Shown: piece by piece, positions 23,379-34,457 of the stretch | How the letters are laid out: each line of letters begins with the position of its first letter | How positions within the stretch are numbered: the first letter of the stretch is position 1 | Assembly (NCBI GenBank): GCA_030386875.1 | Contig: CM059576.1 | Span: 20,315,058 to 20,379,057 of the forward strand | Source of the DNA: Morinoia aosen | Lineage: Eukaryota; Arthropoda; Malacostraca; Amphipoda; Talitridae | Length of the DNA: 64,000 nt | Direction of reading: 5' to 3' | The notes under the pieces: generated by a model | Told to the model about the DNA's origin: nothing | The model's database searches: none | What the model saw: only the letters and a program-made list of their open reading frames with translations | Program-made: the position numbers and the translations under genes

Positions 23379-24745
23379 TTGCTGCGGCAAGAGGTCTGTT
23401 GGGCTTGGGTGATCCACGTCGATTCTTGAGAGAAATGAACATCATTCAGAGGGGTTGCATTGGGGGTTCTAGTTAAGGATGGGCACATTTTGCGTCTTGG
23501 AAGAGGTGGAAACTGTGTTGGCGATGTACTGTCATAGCTATGCTGCAGATGATTGTCTTTGTCTATTCTTTTTGCAGATGTGGCAGGATCAGGCAAGTTA
23601 GATTCTTTAGGTGCATTGTTTGCAGATCTAACTCTTGCCTTGGCTTCAGAAAAACTTAGGTTTTCTTCTGCGATAAGCAAACAAGCTTTGTTTTCAGCTA
23701 AATAATGGGGGCATAGTTTGGATATGGCTGAGTGCGGTCCTCTGCAGTTTGGGCACGTTGGCATGGCTTCTATTGAGGAGCACTCATAGTAAGTGTGGCC
23801 TTTTTTCCCGCAGTGCCCACATGTACTACATGTGCTGATACATTTCTGCCGAGGGTGGCCATACCTGCAGCACTTACCGCACCTGAGAGGGCTTGGTATG
23901 AACTTGTCAATTTTATAGCTACTGTATCCAATTTTTATTTTTTCTGGTGGAGTTGGGCACAAGAATGTAAGCACATAAAGAGGTAAATGGGCTTTGTTTG
24001 GGTCTGCAAGCATTTTTCTAATAGCAACTACTTTTAGAGGTTTTAGATACACAAGCAGGTCTTCCAATGTGTCTTCCACAAATTCAGGGGCCCATATCTT
24101 ACCATATGAGAGTTGACTGGTCCAGGCAACAGATGCAGTGATTGGTATATTATCTTGGTTGATGGGGATGGACTTGGCTTTCAGTAGTGTAAGCACTTGT
24201 TTACGAGTTTTAGTTGTTATTATTAGGCTTCCAGATTTTTTGTGCTCAATTTTATCTACTGGGCCACAGAGGAGGTCTACTGCTTTGCCTATTTTGATGG
24301 GGTTTATCCTGGCTAGGTTGGGTGAGCCGGAAGAACAGTGGATTATTACCTGCCTTGTATTTTCAGGAATATTTTCCAAATTTAGGTCACTGTTCAGGTC
24401 CAGGCTAGCTGATTTGTTTGGGGTTTTATCCTGTTTTTCTTTTCCAGTGTTAGTTAGCTCCATTGGAACTTGTGCAAATTGTAGGGATTCTTCATCAGAG
24501 TCAGATATTATTCCACTTCCTATGGAGATGGACTCTAGCAGTTCTTCCTCTTGCTCTTCGTAGGCGCTGGCTGAGGCAAGGTTTATTGTTGGTCGAAGGT
24601 CGGGGTCGTGTTCTTCTGCTTTCCTTTTTGTTCAGCTTCTATCTATTGTTTTTAAATCAGGAGGAGCTGTGGAAGAGATTTGGCTTTTTGCCTTTTTCTT
24701 CCCAACACCCCGGCCAGCTGAAGTCGAGCTTCCCCTACTTTTTCC
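23379..24745 (-). mobile_element. I-like LINE, 5' part (most of ORF1)
   Basis: This is the upstream part of the same minus-strand LINE as 8324-12450. Orientation, order, the shared TT duplication and the restored ORF1 frame all fit a single element split by the 10.9-kb insertion. No clear 5' UTR boundary is visible upstream of about 24745. Confidence 0.82.
23381..24740 (-). pseudogene. LINE ORF1 (gag-like), N-terminal and central part
   Basis: The frame runs from about 24740 (KSRGSSTSAGRGVGKKK...), through one in-frame TGA near 24631, then EEHDPDLRPT, an acidic stretch and the ATG at 24463, down to the insertion at 23381. Three CCHC-type knuckles are visible: CGKCCRYGHPRQKC, CGHCGKKGHTYYEC and CPNCRGPHSAISKLC. 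They are typical RNA-binding fingers of LINE ORF1 proteins that form the RNP. Beyond 23381 the apparent frame continues into the inserted element's terminus and is not real ORF1. The original initiator is uncertain. Confidence 0.87.
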
Positions 24746-25009
24746 GGTAAGCCTGATCCCGGCTTCATAACCAAAAGCTCTGCACTCTCCACTCTTTAAT
24801 TCTGGTTTCCACTTTACACTCAGTACGATGGTCACAAGTCTTTGCGCATCCACTGTCACAAGCGAACTGGCAAAATAAAAACAAAATCCCACGGCCACAG
24901 GCCCATAGTACAGGATCAAAATAAAATGCCACACGAGGCGTATGTGGGAAGAATTTCCCACAATTGATCAAAAATCGTTTTTCAAACGACAACAAAAAAG
25001 AGGGAAATT
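24746..25009. other. Short stretch upstream of LINE ORF1; no gene
   Basis: It may include LINE 5' UTR. Open frames here (24765-24995 minus) are Cys/Phe-rich and have no family motif. Confidence 0.35.
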
Positions 25010-25275
25010 CTGATCCTTTAGTTTGTTTGAAATGTTACAAGGATTTCAAAACCGTCTTTCATTTTTTTAGCATAAAAACTCATTCACTTTTTTTGTAAAT
25101 ATCCCTATGTATGAATTAAAAAACTAATATTTAAATTTTTTCAAAAACTAAGGCTTAAACCGAAAAAGTTTTCCCGAGTAAAATATGTTTCTTTTGAATA
25201 AATACACAAACTGGCCAAAGTTCAGAGCAATCAGATTGAAATTTAAAAATTGCTACGTTGTCCCCCTCAACTTCT
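25010..25275 (+). mobile_element. TTAA-family element, copy 3 (3' fragment)
   Basis: It matches the 3' part of copies 1 and 2: the internal AAAACCGTCTTTCATTTTTTTAGCATAAAAACTC block, then GGCCAAAGTTCAGAGCAATCAGATTGA, then a terminal CCCCCTCAA. The 5' two thirds are missing. Confidence 0.75.
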
Positions 25276-25354
25276 TGTAATGAATTAGGACCTCATAACA
25301 TAAAAAATGTAAATATATCTACATAAAATCAGAAATTGGTGGTGAAGGTTAAGT

Positions 25355-25650
25355 GGGCCTTCTTCTCTTGAAATAATGTTTTTTGTTTAATAACAGATTA
25401 TATTTCTGGGTTCACTGCTGACCTGTTTTTCAGTACTTCTGACTTCTTCAACTCTTTTCTTGTTTCATAAACTTATTTTCTGTAACTTACTGTTTTAATG
25501 CGCACAGGATATTATGTGGGAACACACCTTGTGCATAGATTTTCCTTGACCACTTTCTAAATGGTTCCTTGCTCCTTCCTCGTTTTAATACCTTTTTTGA
25601 AGTTAAGGAGGCTTGAATTATTTTACATTGTAAAATTATACATTGTATTT
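25355..25650 (+). repeat. Interspersed C/T-rich repeat, partial copy
   Basis: Diverged copy of the 17520-18110 family. It shares GTTCACTGCTGACCTGTTTTTCAG, CTTACTGTTT and GTGCATAGATT, and lacks the front part. Confidence 0.6.
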
Positions 25651-25864
25651 TACATTACATTGTAAGTAGTTTGTAGTCGTTATCACAAATGATCTAACCT
25701 AATAATACCCATTGTGCCTTATTTATATATTTATTTATATATTTGTTTGGCGTCCGCTTCCTAAGGAACGAAGGTTGTCTGAGTTTGCGGTATCATGGAC
25801 ACCGAATTTCTTAGTGTAATATTTAAAGTTGGCCTTTTCACTGATCGAAATATATGACATTTTA

Positions 25865-26250
25865 TTTTCTCCCCCTCTGGGGGATACAACTATTGTATCT
25901 ATGGTAATTAGCGCTCCCAGGGGAAAATGTGTGAGTGCCCGAGCTGAAAGTTAGGTAGGCCTTCTTTTTGTTGAAATAAAATTTGTTTTGTTTTGCTAAG
26001 TACCCAATTTTTCGCCTCACCACTGTCCTGTTTTTCAGCACCTACAACTTTCTTTTTCATCTTTTATCTTCCTTTATGAATTTCTTTCTCAACTTACTGT
26101 TTCTGTTTTATGCCTTTCTGCATAGATTCCCAATTCTCTTCTCTCCAAACTAAATGGTGCCCTCCTCCTTTCTCTCTTTGATGCGCGTTTTTTTTTTGTA
26201 GCGGTTAGAAAGGCTTAAACTTACTTGTGATCTAATCTTGAAATTTTACC
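25865..26250 (+). repeat. Interspersed C/T-rich repeat, second long copy
   Basis: The region shared with 17700-18105 runs from CTGGGGGATACAAC through TTAGCGCTCCCAGG, TTCAGCACCTAC and CTGCATAGATTC to GGTTAGAAAGGCTTAAACTT and GATCTAATCTT. Confidence 0.8.
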
Positions 26251-26451
26251 AGGAAAGGTTCGGTTAGGATAGGATAGGTTAAGTTAGATTAGGATAAGCT
26301 AGGATAGTTTAAGTTAGCATAGGTTCGGCAATGTTGACGGAATTTTTCACGGGTCCACTGTAAGATTTCAACTTCGAAATTTTCGTTCTCCATAGGAGTT
26401 CCAATAAGTTTACGCATGAGCGGGGCCTGGTAGAGTACGTTTGGGTACTGT

Positions 26452-26778
26452 GTAATTTATTATTTGCCTACCCCGCGGAGCCTGAACCCACATCTAGGAT
26501 GCTTTAGTTAATAACGCAATAAGGTTATTACCCAATAATATTACGTTTTATAAAATCTCATGATGTCAAATCTACGGTATTCACTCCTAGGATTTCGCTA
26601 ATGTTCTAAGGTGGCCGCCATCTTGAAAGTGATGTCAACGACATTTCGATTTAAGTCTTCACTAATCCAATCCCGCTAATATTTTTGGGTGATAACCTTT
26701 ATTGTGTTATTAACTAAATCATCATAAAAGTGGGCTCAGGCTCCGCAGGCTCCGCGGGGTCGGCAAATAATAAATCAC
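26452..26778. mobile_element. Foldback MITE, about 330 bp
   Basis: The left arm (about 26452-26550) and right arm (about 26672-26778) are inverted copies. They share ATTTATTATTTGCC, CCCCGCGGAGCCTGA, TTTAGTTAATAAC and TTAT-ACCCAA-AATATT. The right arm has a small internal duplication of the CTCCGC word. There is no coding capacity. Target-site duplications are not clear. Confidence 0.75.
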
Positions 26779-26779
26779 G

Positions 26780-27228
26780 TCATATTGCAAAAACAATAAC
26801 TTTTCCTCCACTCTGCGCACTTACGCCATAGCTGGAACACCCTCCTTTTGCGCGCAAAAGCCATTTCATTAGCGCCGTTCCTATAACTTTGAAGTTAAAT
26901 AACTCGAAAATAAAGCATCAGCGAGCAGGATGTCATTCATGTGAAACGTTTTTAAATGAGTTCCTGTAGTGATTCTTTAGAAAGGAATTATTAATTTCCG
27001 TAAAAGGGGTAAACTCCATATTGACCTGAACTTCGTAAGAAGTGTTTTAATTGGTTTAGACCTCCGTTCGAAGTAGTTTACTTACAATTAGCTATTTAAT
27101 TAAGTTACAACTAATTCTTAAAGACCTGAGCACCGAGAAAATAACTCAAAAATAAAAATAACGAAATTCACGACACCCGCATACAAACATAAACACAAAA
27201 AAATAGGAACAGTAATAATAATAATGAA
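26780..27228. other. Non-coding stretch
   Basis: No open frame, repeat copy or structured RNA is recognisable. It ends in an A-rich and AAT-rich run just before the SINE tail. Confidence 0.4.
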
Positions 27229-27498
27229 GGCATCTACGGATGCTTTATTTCCAATCAAGCCTGATACATATCACCTTGTACATTGGATTTTCAAATGCCT
27301 TATAACTAACGCCAGGACGCCATGACGCTTTCCCCGGTCAAGACCGGTACCCATTTCAGGCACCTGGGTAGAGTGGGGTATTGTGCTTGGAATTTTTCTC
27401 CTATACCCAACAGAGAAAATCGCCACCGCCAGCGCCGAGAATCGATCCCGGGTCTCCCGCACGGCGGCAGAACCCCTAGCCACTTGCGCTACATGTGG
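27229..27498 (-). mobile_element. tRNA-derived SINE, copy 1
   Basis: On the minus strand the head has a box-A-like TAGCGCAAGTGG (27480-27491) and a box-B-like GGGATCGATTC (27439-27449). A shared body follows (GTTGGGTATA, ACCCAGGTG, GAAATGGGTACCGG), then a tail TTGATTGGAAATAAAGCATC. It aligns over its whole length with 29350-29623. It would have been transcribed by RNA polymerase III and mobilised by a LINE with a matching 3' end. Confidence 0.85.
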
Positions 27499-28099
27499 CG
27501 AGGTACGAGAGGAGAAGTAATACATAACCTCGTGGCTACGTATGTGGTAATCACTGGTGTCCTCCAGGTGCTGCTCAGACTGCCACTGCTCCACTAAAAG
27601 TGTCCAATGCCGAATCTCCTATGCACAAAAAATCAGCTGCACCTTACCTCTGCTCAGCTCAAGCTCCGCAGCAACAAATGACAGCGCGAAAGCGACGCAT
27701 GGCTCTGCCTCCAAAGGCAGTACGAGGAGCATATGGGAAGAATTTTACACACCACCTAGCTTACCGATGACATTGTCCATGGAATTTCCACGATTCCTGT
27801 TACTACCTAATAATACCTTCGGCTTATTTGTTTGAAGTCCGCTTCTTCAATTTCTCTCTCAATCTCATAAGGATAGTTATAATGACCGTGTCTTTGATAA
27901 GAGTTTCACCAGTACTCAAGTACAAGAATATTTTTCATCACGGATACTGTTAGGATAGATATATTTGTTATCCACAACTTCAACAATTTGTATCGAATCC
28001 CATCATTTTTGACGGGCCGATCACACTAGTATTGTATAATTTTCTCTTGTATGTCGACCAAGAAATATTGCTTGCATGAACGTTCTTACTCGGTAATTT
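27499..28099. other. Non-coding stretch
   Basis: A TTTTTGACGGGCCG word near 28008 is also the end of the repeat at 28100-28362. Nothing else is recognised; the open frames at 27557-27835 have no family motif. Confidence 0.35.
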
Positions 28100-28362
28100 A
28101 TAATTTAAATAGAAGCAGTCTGTCCGTAACAGTCCGTCACACCCCCCAGCAGAAAGTGTGTGATGAGCGTATCAGTGATACAAGCTTCGTCAACTCCACA
28201 ATTTTCTATGTAATAATCCATCAGGTTCGGAGTCGGAATGAATACCACGTGTATTGTTAGAAAAAATAAAGCGAGTCATGTTATGTATAGAACATTATTA
28301 TACATTTTTGACGGGCCGTGTGCACCCGTCATCATCTGTGGAGAAATTCAAATTGTTTCTTC
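28100..28362 (+). repeat. Interspersed repeat shared with 43325-43560
   Basis: The two copies share TGATGAGCGTATC-GTGATACAAGCTTC-TCAACTCCACAATTT and a final ACATTTTTGACGGGCCGTGTGCAC. Identity is about 80 percent by eye. It has no coding capacity and its class is unknown. Confidence 0.8.
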
Positions 28363-28765
28363 CGGCCTTTATTACATTACGCTTTTTTTTTTTAATTGGG
28401 GGAAAATGTAAAAATCAACAATAATTTTCAGTGGGGTGAACTAGTTATTTATTAAACTTCATTTGTAATCTAAATTCAGTAGTTGGTGGCTCAGGTTTTA
28501 TACAATAATTAAAATTTCAACGCACTAAAATAGTTAAAAGTTTTTGATTTTTCAATATCCCATTCCTGATTGCGCTTTTAAAAAGTTGCGACAAAGGTTC
28601 ACACCTTTTGCAAAATTAAATAAGTTAAATAAACTATTCTTCTAAGTATCCGTATGAAAAATGGATGCATGCGGTTTGTGTAGGATACTAGAATTAGTTC
28701 ATCAACTCGAACCTATATCGAGTGTTCCTGGTGGCAGTAGGCATTACCGAGACGGTTGCTGGTAC

Positions 28766-29307
28766 AAATACATACATACATACATATACCGGGCTTATCC
28801 TCCCTATGGGAGGGTAGCCGACAGCAGGCCACAATCACCACACTTAGTCACTAGGAGGCGAGAGAGGCAGCACTGGCCGCACCTAAACTGCCAGGATCAG
28901 CAGCAGCCCAGCACAACCACCTTCCACAGTCAGGCCCGACAGCCACAGCTGGTTTACCCCGACCGCTTCATTGAGTGCAGCCCCTCCCCCCGCACATGAC
29001 AGGTCAACCCCATCACACGCGGGCAGCTTCCAGTAACGCGTCAGAAATAAAATTTACCTCCTTATACACTGCCCCACTCACTTCTGTCCGCAGCCATCCC
29101 CCTCGCCACGTCCACAGTCAGACCCCTCTCATACAAAGCACGTCGCACCCCATCCATCCAACTCATCCGTGGTCTACCTCGCGCTCGAAGACCACTCACT
29201 TCCGACATATATATCTTTTTCACCAGCCGCTCAACATTCATTCTTTCAACATGCCCAAATACATCTTCTAATATACATCTTCTAATTTTCCAGTTACAGG
29301 TTGACAA
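28766..29307 (-). pseudogene. 3' fragment of a LINE (end of RT ORF plus 3' UTR and tail)
   Basis: On the minus strand the translation FGHVERMNVERLVKKIY...GRPRMSWMDGVRRALYERGL is the well-known C-terminal stretch of several arthropod LINE ORF2 proteins. It is followed by a 3' UTR with GGCTACCCTCCCATAGGGAGG and a (TATG)n tail at 28770-28788. Upstream of the fragment a 14-bp word, TTAGAAGATGTAT(A), is duplicated in tandem. The rest of the element is absent (5' truncation). The clade is not certain. Confidence 0.75.
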
Positions 29308-29349
29308 CTTTGGCTAACTCGCTGGTGTACTTCCAAACCTTAGCTGCTG

Positions 29350-29623
29350 TGCTATCCGTAGCACAGTGGTCAAGGGATCAGCCTTGTATGTTGGAGACGG
29401 GGGTTCGTATCCCGGCGCTGGCGCGGAGATTTTCCCCGTTGGGTATAAGGGAAAGCTCAGGCACAATACCCCACTCAACCCAGGTGTCGGAAATGGGTAC
29501 CGGCTTTACGGGGGAACCGTCATGGTGTCCTATATATAGGGTTAGTTATAAGACATTTGAAAAACCAATGCTTAAGATCATATGTATCAGGCTTGATTGG
29601 AAATAAAGCATCCCAAAGATGCC
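29350..29623 (+). mobile_element. tRNA-derived SINE, copy 2
   Basis: Same family as 27229-27498 in the opposite orientation. Box A is TAGCACAGTGGT at 29359-29370 and box B is GGGTTCGTATCCC at about 29400-29413. The tail is GGAAATAAAGCATCCC. It lies a few dozen bases from the 5' edge of the LINE fragment. Confidence 0.87.
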
Positions 29624-29632
29624 AATGTTTGT

Positions 29633-29731
29633 TTTGCTGCTCTGACTGCCGTTGATTATGTCCTTGAAGAATCTGCCGAAAACAAGGTGATCATCCTCGT
29701 GTATCCTGACACTCGCACCTACGATGTCTGT
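29633..29731 (+). other. Possible exon fragment, cysteine-synthase/CBS-like tail (weak)
   Basis: A short plus-strand frame reads ...AALTAVDYVLEESAENKVII... and YPDTRTY, followed by a GTGAGT donor at about 29732. It loosely resembles the stretch before the PDS/PDT-RNY motif of cystathionine beta-synthase and cysteine synthase. No acceptor is visible because SINE sequence abuts it. On the minus strand the same block starts after an acceptor-like TTTCACTCACAG, so even the strand is uncertain. Confidence 0.2.
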
Positions 29732-29739
29732 GAGTGAAA

Positions 29740-30933
29740 TCAAAGGTGACCATATTATAAATTTTTGATTGAATTCTTCTGAAGTCTATTTCCTATCAAT
29801 ATCTTTTTCATATAAAATCTGACGCTAAATTTGCATAACATTTCTACAAACAAATCAACTCTCATTCTAACCGTTGATTCAAACTAATTCCATGTTCTAA
29901 TTTAAAGCATGTTTGAAATCTAATGAATGGGTTGCTGCCACCATCACACAACTCTGGTAATTATTTCCTTAATGATATCATAGACCAATGTCGTAAAATG
30001 ATAATCCTGAATGTTAGGAGTTGTCTGATATTCATGTCTGCAGATTGGCATAAATGATTTATCTCCTTCTTTTCCAAAGCAATCATGGATTTGAACACCT
30101 AAGGTAGCTTCAACGTTTTGCTATTAGAGTCATATCGGAGGCAATCATTTCAGTGAATGTTTCATTAACACATGAGAAAAATACAATTGAAATCAAACAA
30201 GAGAAATCTACAACACTTCGAACATCTTTGTTTTGGGAAGGAAGACTAAAAGAAATTTAAAATCAATCATTACATGAGTTGTGAGTTTTCCACCTGAAGC
30301 CGAATTCATTAGATTGAGGCTACCCTGGTATTGCCTCCAAGATTGCCATTGTTATGGCACTAGGTTGAATCAACGCAGACTGCGTGCAGAATTAAGATGT
30401 TCCAGCTTGACCTCAGGAATTAGCTTTGCTTCAGCGCTGTTTTAGTTTCTTAGATTTAACAAACCGGAATTGAGATTCACCATGACAGAGCTTTACCATG
30501 AAGAATTGAAGTAGGTGGCAATTGTTCTTCTCATGCGGATTATGTGGGAAAATGTAAAATCTTCTTTGCTTGTGAAGGCTATAACATTTCTCATTGCAGA
30601 GTTAGCATTTATGTTGACGTTAATTATTTGCTGTATGTTATATAAATCATTTCAGTAAATAAGTCATTATTTTATTATATAAATGTGTACAAAATCTGAC
30701 TATAACTTCTATTTAAAAACCATCCAAATCATCAGTCAGCCCCATCTAGTATACCTAACTAATATTGCAACACTTGAAAGTTCTGGTTATCAATTTCAGT
30801 TGTTGAGAATCTATTGAGGATTGGTTACTGTTGTCCCTTTACTTGGTCACTTATAAAGACATGAAAACTTATTTGTATTATATGAAATCAAATTGAATTA
30901 GAATAAATTTGTATATTTAGCATAAATACTTAC
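29740..30933. other. Non-coding stretch, probably intronic or intergenic
   Basis: AT-rich with no recognised gene or repeat. On the minus strand it would follow the donor of the exon candidate at 30934-31091. Confidence 0.4.
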
Positions 30934-31091
30934 ATTTTCTCTGTAACAGTACAATCTATTACGGCCAAGTCAACTTTACCTAATAGAATACTTAATCCGA
31001 TACTTATTCCCACAACATCCAACATACAAACTACACATAACAAAAATATTTGCTTACTATTTTCATATGATTTATTTGGGTGTCTTAATCG
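30934..31091 (-). CDS. Candidate internal exon with a membrane segment, product unknown
   Basis: On the minus strand an acceptor TTATTTCAAG precedes 31091 and a perfect donor GTAAGTAT follows 30934. The 158-bp block is open in one frame, enters in phase 0 and leaves in phase 2. The translation begins RLRHPNKSYENSKQ, then has a hydrophobic run of about 20 residues (FLLCVVCMLDVVGISIGLSI), then KVDLAVIDCTVTEK. This looks like a transmembrane helix with a Cys/Ser-containing loop. I cannot name the family. Neighbouring exons are not identified. Confidence 0.4.
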
Positions 31092-31114
31092 CTTGAAATA
31101 AATTATTTTTATGT

Positions 31115-31325
31115 TAAGGACCACCTTTTTTCATTTCATTGCTGTCCTGTTTTTCAGCACCTACTACTTTCTTCTTCAACTTTTATCTTCTTCATAACTT
31201 AACTTACTGTTTCTATGCCCCTTCTGCATGGATTCTCTTATTTTTATGCTAAATAGTGCCTTCCTCTCTTCGGAACGCTTTTTTTTAGCGGTTAGGGAGG
31301 CTTAAATTAGCATCTAATCTGCAAA
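31115..31325 (+). repeat. Interspersed C/T-rich repeat, partial copy
   Basis: Shares GGACCACCTTTTTTC, GTCCTGTTTTTCAGCACCTAC, CTTACTGTTTCT, CTTCTGCAT-GATTC and the GGTTAGGGAGGCTTAAA tail with 17520-18110 and 25865-26250. It starts within about 25 bp of the acceptor of the neighbouring minus-strand exon candidate. Confidence 0.75.
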
Positions 31326-31599
31326 TGAAATAGCATTAAAATTTCACGAGAGTTTATAATCATAAAGCCAGAAGTTCAAGATTTTCCGTACAAGAGCATC
31401 TCACGTACACAAATACCAGTAACAACAGTTCGATTTGTTGTCGCTGTCAATGACTGAAATTAGAATGTTCTCGTCCTTCCTGACGTAGCCCTAAAATTCA
31501 ATTCACGTTTACTGTGTGGAACTTCCCATGATGATTGGTGTCCCCTTCTACCTCTTTGAGAGATAGTAGGGGATCAACGGTAGGTTCGAAGTAAAGTTT

Positions 31600-31890
31600 G
31601 TTCGCCATCTAGTATGGTAACTGGGTTCCACAGGCGAAGTGATGCTAGGTGGTTACCTCCGTTATAGATAAGCCTGCAGGTCTTCCAACTTGCGTGCCCT
31701 ATTTGTTATCAGTTTTATTGCCTTGATCATTTCTTTTTTGTTTTACTTCCTTTTCTTAACTTGATTCTATATGCAGGGAATCCTCAGCGTAGATTCCTCG
31801 TTCTCCACAGCTCTTATTAAACGACCCCATCTCTTCATTCTCATGAGATCCCTTCTGTTATGTCTAATAAATCTTCTTCTTATCTAATAA
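31600..31890 (+). repeat. Interspersed C/T-rich repeat, diverged copy
   Basis: GGTTACCTCCGTTATAGATA and the GCGTAGATTCC...CCCATCTC region align with the front and middle of the 17520-18110 copy. Divergence is high. Confidence 0.5.
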
Positions 31891-33188
31891 TACTCTCGAG
31901 GTTGCTGTGTTGCCGAATATCAAGTACGAGATATTCGCTAAGGAGCTTTTTAGGCGCCCGATTCAGTATTTTTTTCTGTTGAGAGCAGTGGAATGCTCCA
32001 CATGAAGTAATTTTATAATATCAAGTCAAAAGAACGAGGTTGCAAATTTTGAAATGAGCTTTAATTTTTCACTTGCTCATGACAACTACCTCATGTATTG
32101 ATCGTGACTGGTAGAAAGTTATGGCTACTGTGCCATTACTATTGCCTGGTTTGATCTATTAATGCCAAGTACGTATGTGTTTAACCAAATTTAACCTTCT
32201 TATGTTTCAACACATTTTTTGATATCCATTAAAATATTACATCTCCTGCAAGAAAAGCAAGCAGCTAAACATTCGAGTTTGGGCTTTTTTCAGGATTAGG
32301 GATTTAAATGCGTCCATAGTTTTCTGAGTGATGCGAGTGTGAGGAAATGTGCGTATGCTACAAGGAATACGTTTTGCATGAATGTTTCCACTTTTTCGAA
32401 TCTTTGCTTTAAGAATGTTCTAGACGTGATAGTGCTAGTTTTGTAGGCTACTTTTGGTAGTATTGGCTGTAAATGAAAGTCTATTAGTGAATATTGTTCC
32501 GTCTTTATAATTTAAATGCTTAGGAAATTTTTCATAATATATTCTATATTAAATTCTGGAAACAAATGAAGGAGGTTATTTGGGTTAATTTTAATATTTC
32601 ATGTAAAAATACCGGTACAGTTGCAGTAATTTCGACTCTCTTGAATGAATATGAGAGCATATGAGCCATGTGTTGTCATAGCGAATAAATCTTAGTTAGA
32701 ACACATGTATGGGTTGACAAAATCTTGTTCCCCTACCAAATGATAATGAAAATGAGTCAAACCATCATCAATCTCAGAAACTAGTGACATTCGATGACCG
32801 ATTTCAAAACTGAATAAACCCATAACTCAGATGCAAACCATTTTTATAATTGCATCTTTTTGTGCATAAAAACCCAATCCTTGTTCGTTTGGTTAAGTTC
32901 TTAAATGTAGATACATCTTTAAAAGATTTCATGGTCACTTGTGACAAATGTTGAGCTCTTACTTCCTAATTTACACGTAAAAGATTGATTAGAACAAGGA
33001 ATGTGCTGCCGAAGAAGGAGGGAAAGAAAAAATTTGAATTGTTTTCGACCACTGAAAGCGTAGCTTAAATGAGCGCGTGGGTGGGTTAGAAGAAATGATG
33101 AAATTTCTCCTTCGTTCAGTTCTGCATTGACAAAGAAACATGACCATCCTATGCAATTAACTGGAGTTTCCTTTTGCTACTTCATCAG
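31891..33188. other. Non-coding AT-rich stretch
   Basis: No open frame, repeat copy or RNA gene recognised. It could be an intron in front of the exon candidate at 33189. Confidence 0.4.
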
Positions 33189-33346
33189 GTGTGTTGGCAT
33201 TCGGTAAGGTTGTTAAAAGAAACAAGGGGTTTTGGTCCCTGCCTCAATCTCGAGCTCCATGTCATTGGAATAGAAACTCATGAAGATTTCAAGTGGCTGA
33301 CAAGTATCCTGCCCTCCCTGTACTTTATTGCCCATCCTAACAGGAG
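33189..33346 (+). CDS. Candidate internal exon, possibly MSS51/MYND-type C-terminal domain
   Basis: An acceptor CTACTTCATCAG precedes it and a GTGAGT donor follows. The 158-bp block is open in one frame without an ATG (52 codons, phase 0 in, phase 2 out). The translation includes RLLKETRGFGPCLNLELHV, IGIETHEDFKWL and ILPSLYFIAHPNR. The pattern L-HVIG...W..ILP.L resembles the C-terminal domain of MSS51-like MYND-finger proteins, but this is from memory of the pattern only. No further exon of the gene is identified. Confidence 0.38.
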
Positions 33347-33860
33347 GTGAGTTTGATTGTTTAAGATTTTTGATTCAATGTACCATCCAATTTGTGCAGT
33401 GTTTTATGAAAGAAGATGCGCTGGATAGCAATAATGTTAATTTTCTTTGACCTAGATAAATAAAATTAATTAACATTAGGTGGTGAAGGACTAATAATTC
33501 TACTGATGAAGTAGTTTGTCCAAGTAGTCTTCATTCAATAAAAAGACCCAAAAAAGAAGGGTCTAGTTTACACACTAATATTACGAAAATATACCGTTTT
33601 CATTGGTTAACAATTTCAAGGGAAGTTCTATGCAAAAAGACTGATGGTGGAGTTAAAGAAAGTCCGGATTGAGAATATTAATTGAATTCAACGAAAGATT
33701 AGCAACAGGAAACAAGTCAAACGAATCAATGGGCAAGGAGTAGCACTTTACGGGCCTGAGTGCAAAACACGCAGCTCTTGCCACACGCCAGCGCCCACCG
33801 CTTGACCCGAAAGACATAGACCCAATGGCCTGTAGGGAAAAACAAAGACTTGAGCCTTCA
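33347..33860. other. Non-coding stretch, probably intron
   Basis: Nothing recognised apart from the donor of the preceding exon candidate at its start. Confidence 0.35.
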
Positions 33861-34457
33861 ACCCAGTTGAAAATCAGCGCAGTTCCGCGTAAGAATATTG
33901 ACAGTTTTTCGCAGTGGTAGCAGTTTTAAGACGAATTCCAGCACTTCACCGCAGACAAAATTCATGGGAGTCAATTCGAATAGCATTTTTTGGCAGACCT
34001 TAGCAGTAATTGTCTACAGTCGAATCGAAACAGATAGTTCTGTGTTGGCCTTCGTCGTTCGCAGCAGTAAATGCTTCGGTCGAAAACAGGCAGTAACCAG
34101 TGTGCTTCCGCTGATGGCATGCTCGTACGTTTACTTCACTTAGCCCTCAAATTTTATTTGTATCGTACTTCAATATCCTAACATTAGGCAGCCCGTCTCC
34201 TGATGCGATGCGATGCGACTGGTGCAACGCCTTGCGAAATGACACGGTTCATTTGTGGCGCCGTCGGAATAGCATTGTGTTGGCTAGCTCACCGCCCACT
34301 GAGGCGATGCGACTCCGGCCTTCATTCCTCCTCATTTGTCTGTCGCACCAAAAAGCTGCATGTTGCATTTTTCGTGCGACGAGGCGATAGTCACTAGCTT
34401 CTGTGCAGGTTGTCATAACGTCATTTTGGTTTTATTTGGATGAATATAACAAGTAAA

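Noticed and set aside
26255..26330. TTAGG-like words suggesting an insect telomeric repeat
   Set aside because: Irregular GGTTAGGATAGGATAGG sequence, not a regular (TTAGG)n tract, and it follows a dispersed repeat.
33898..34143. Protein gene shared with 51122-51415
   Set aside because: Similarity reflects two copies of the same TIR element; frames differ at their ends and have no domain.
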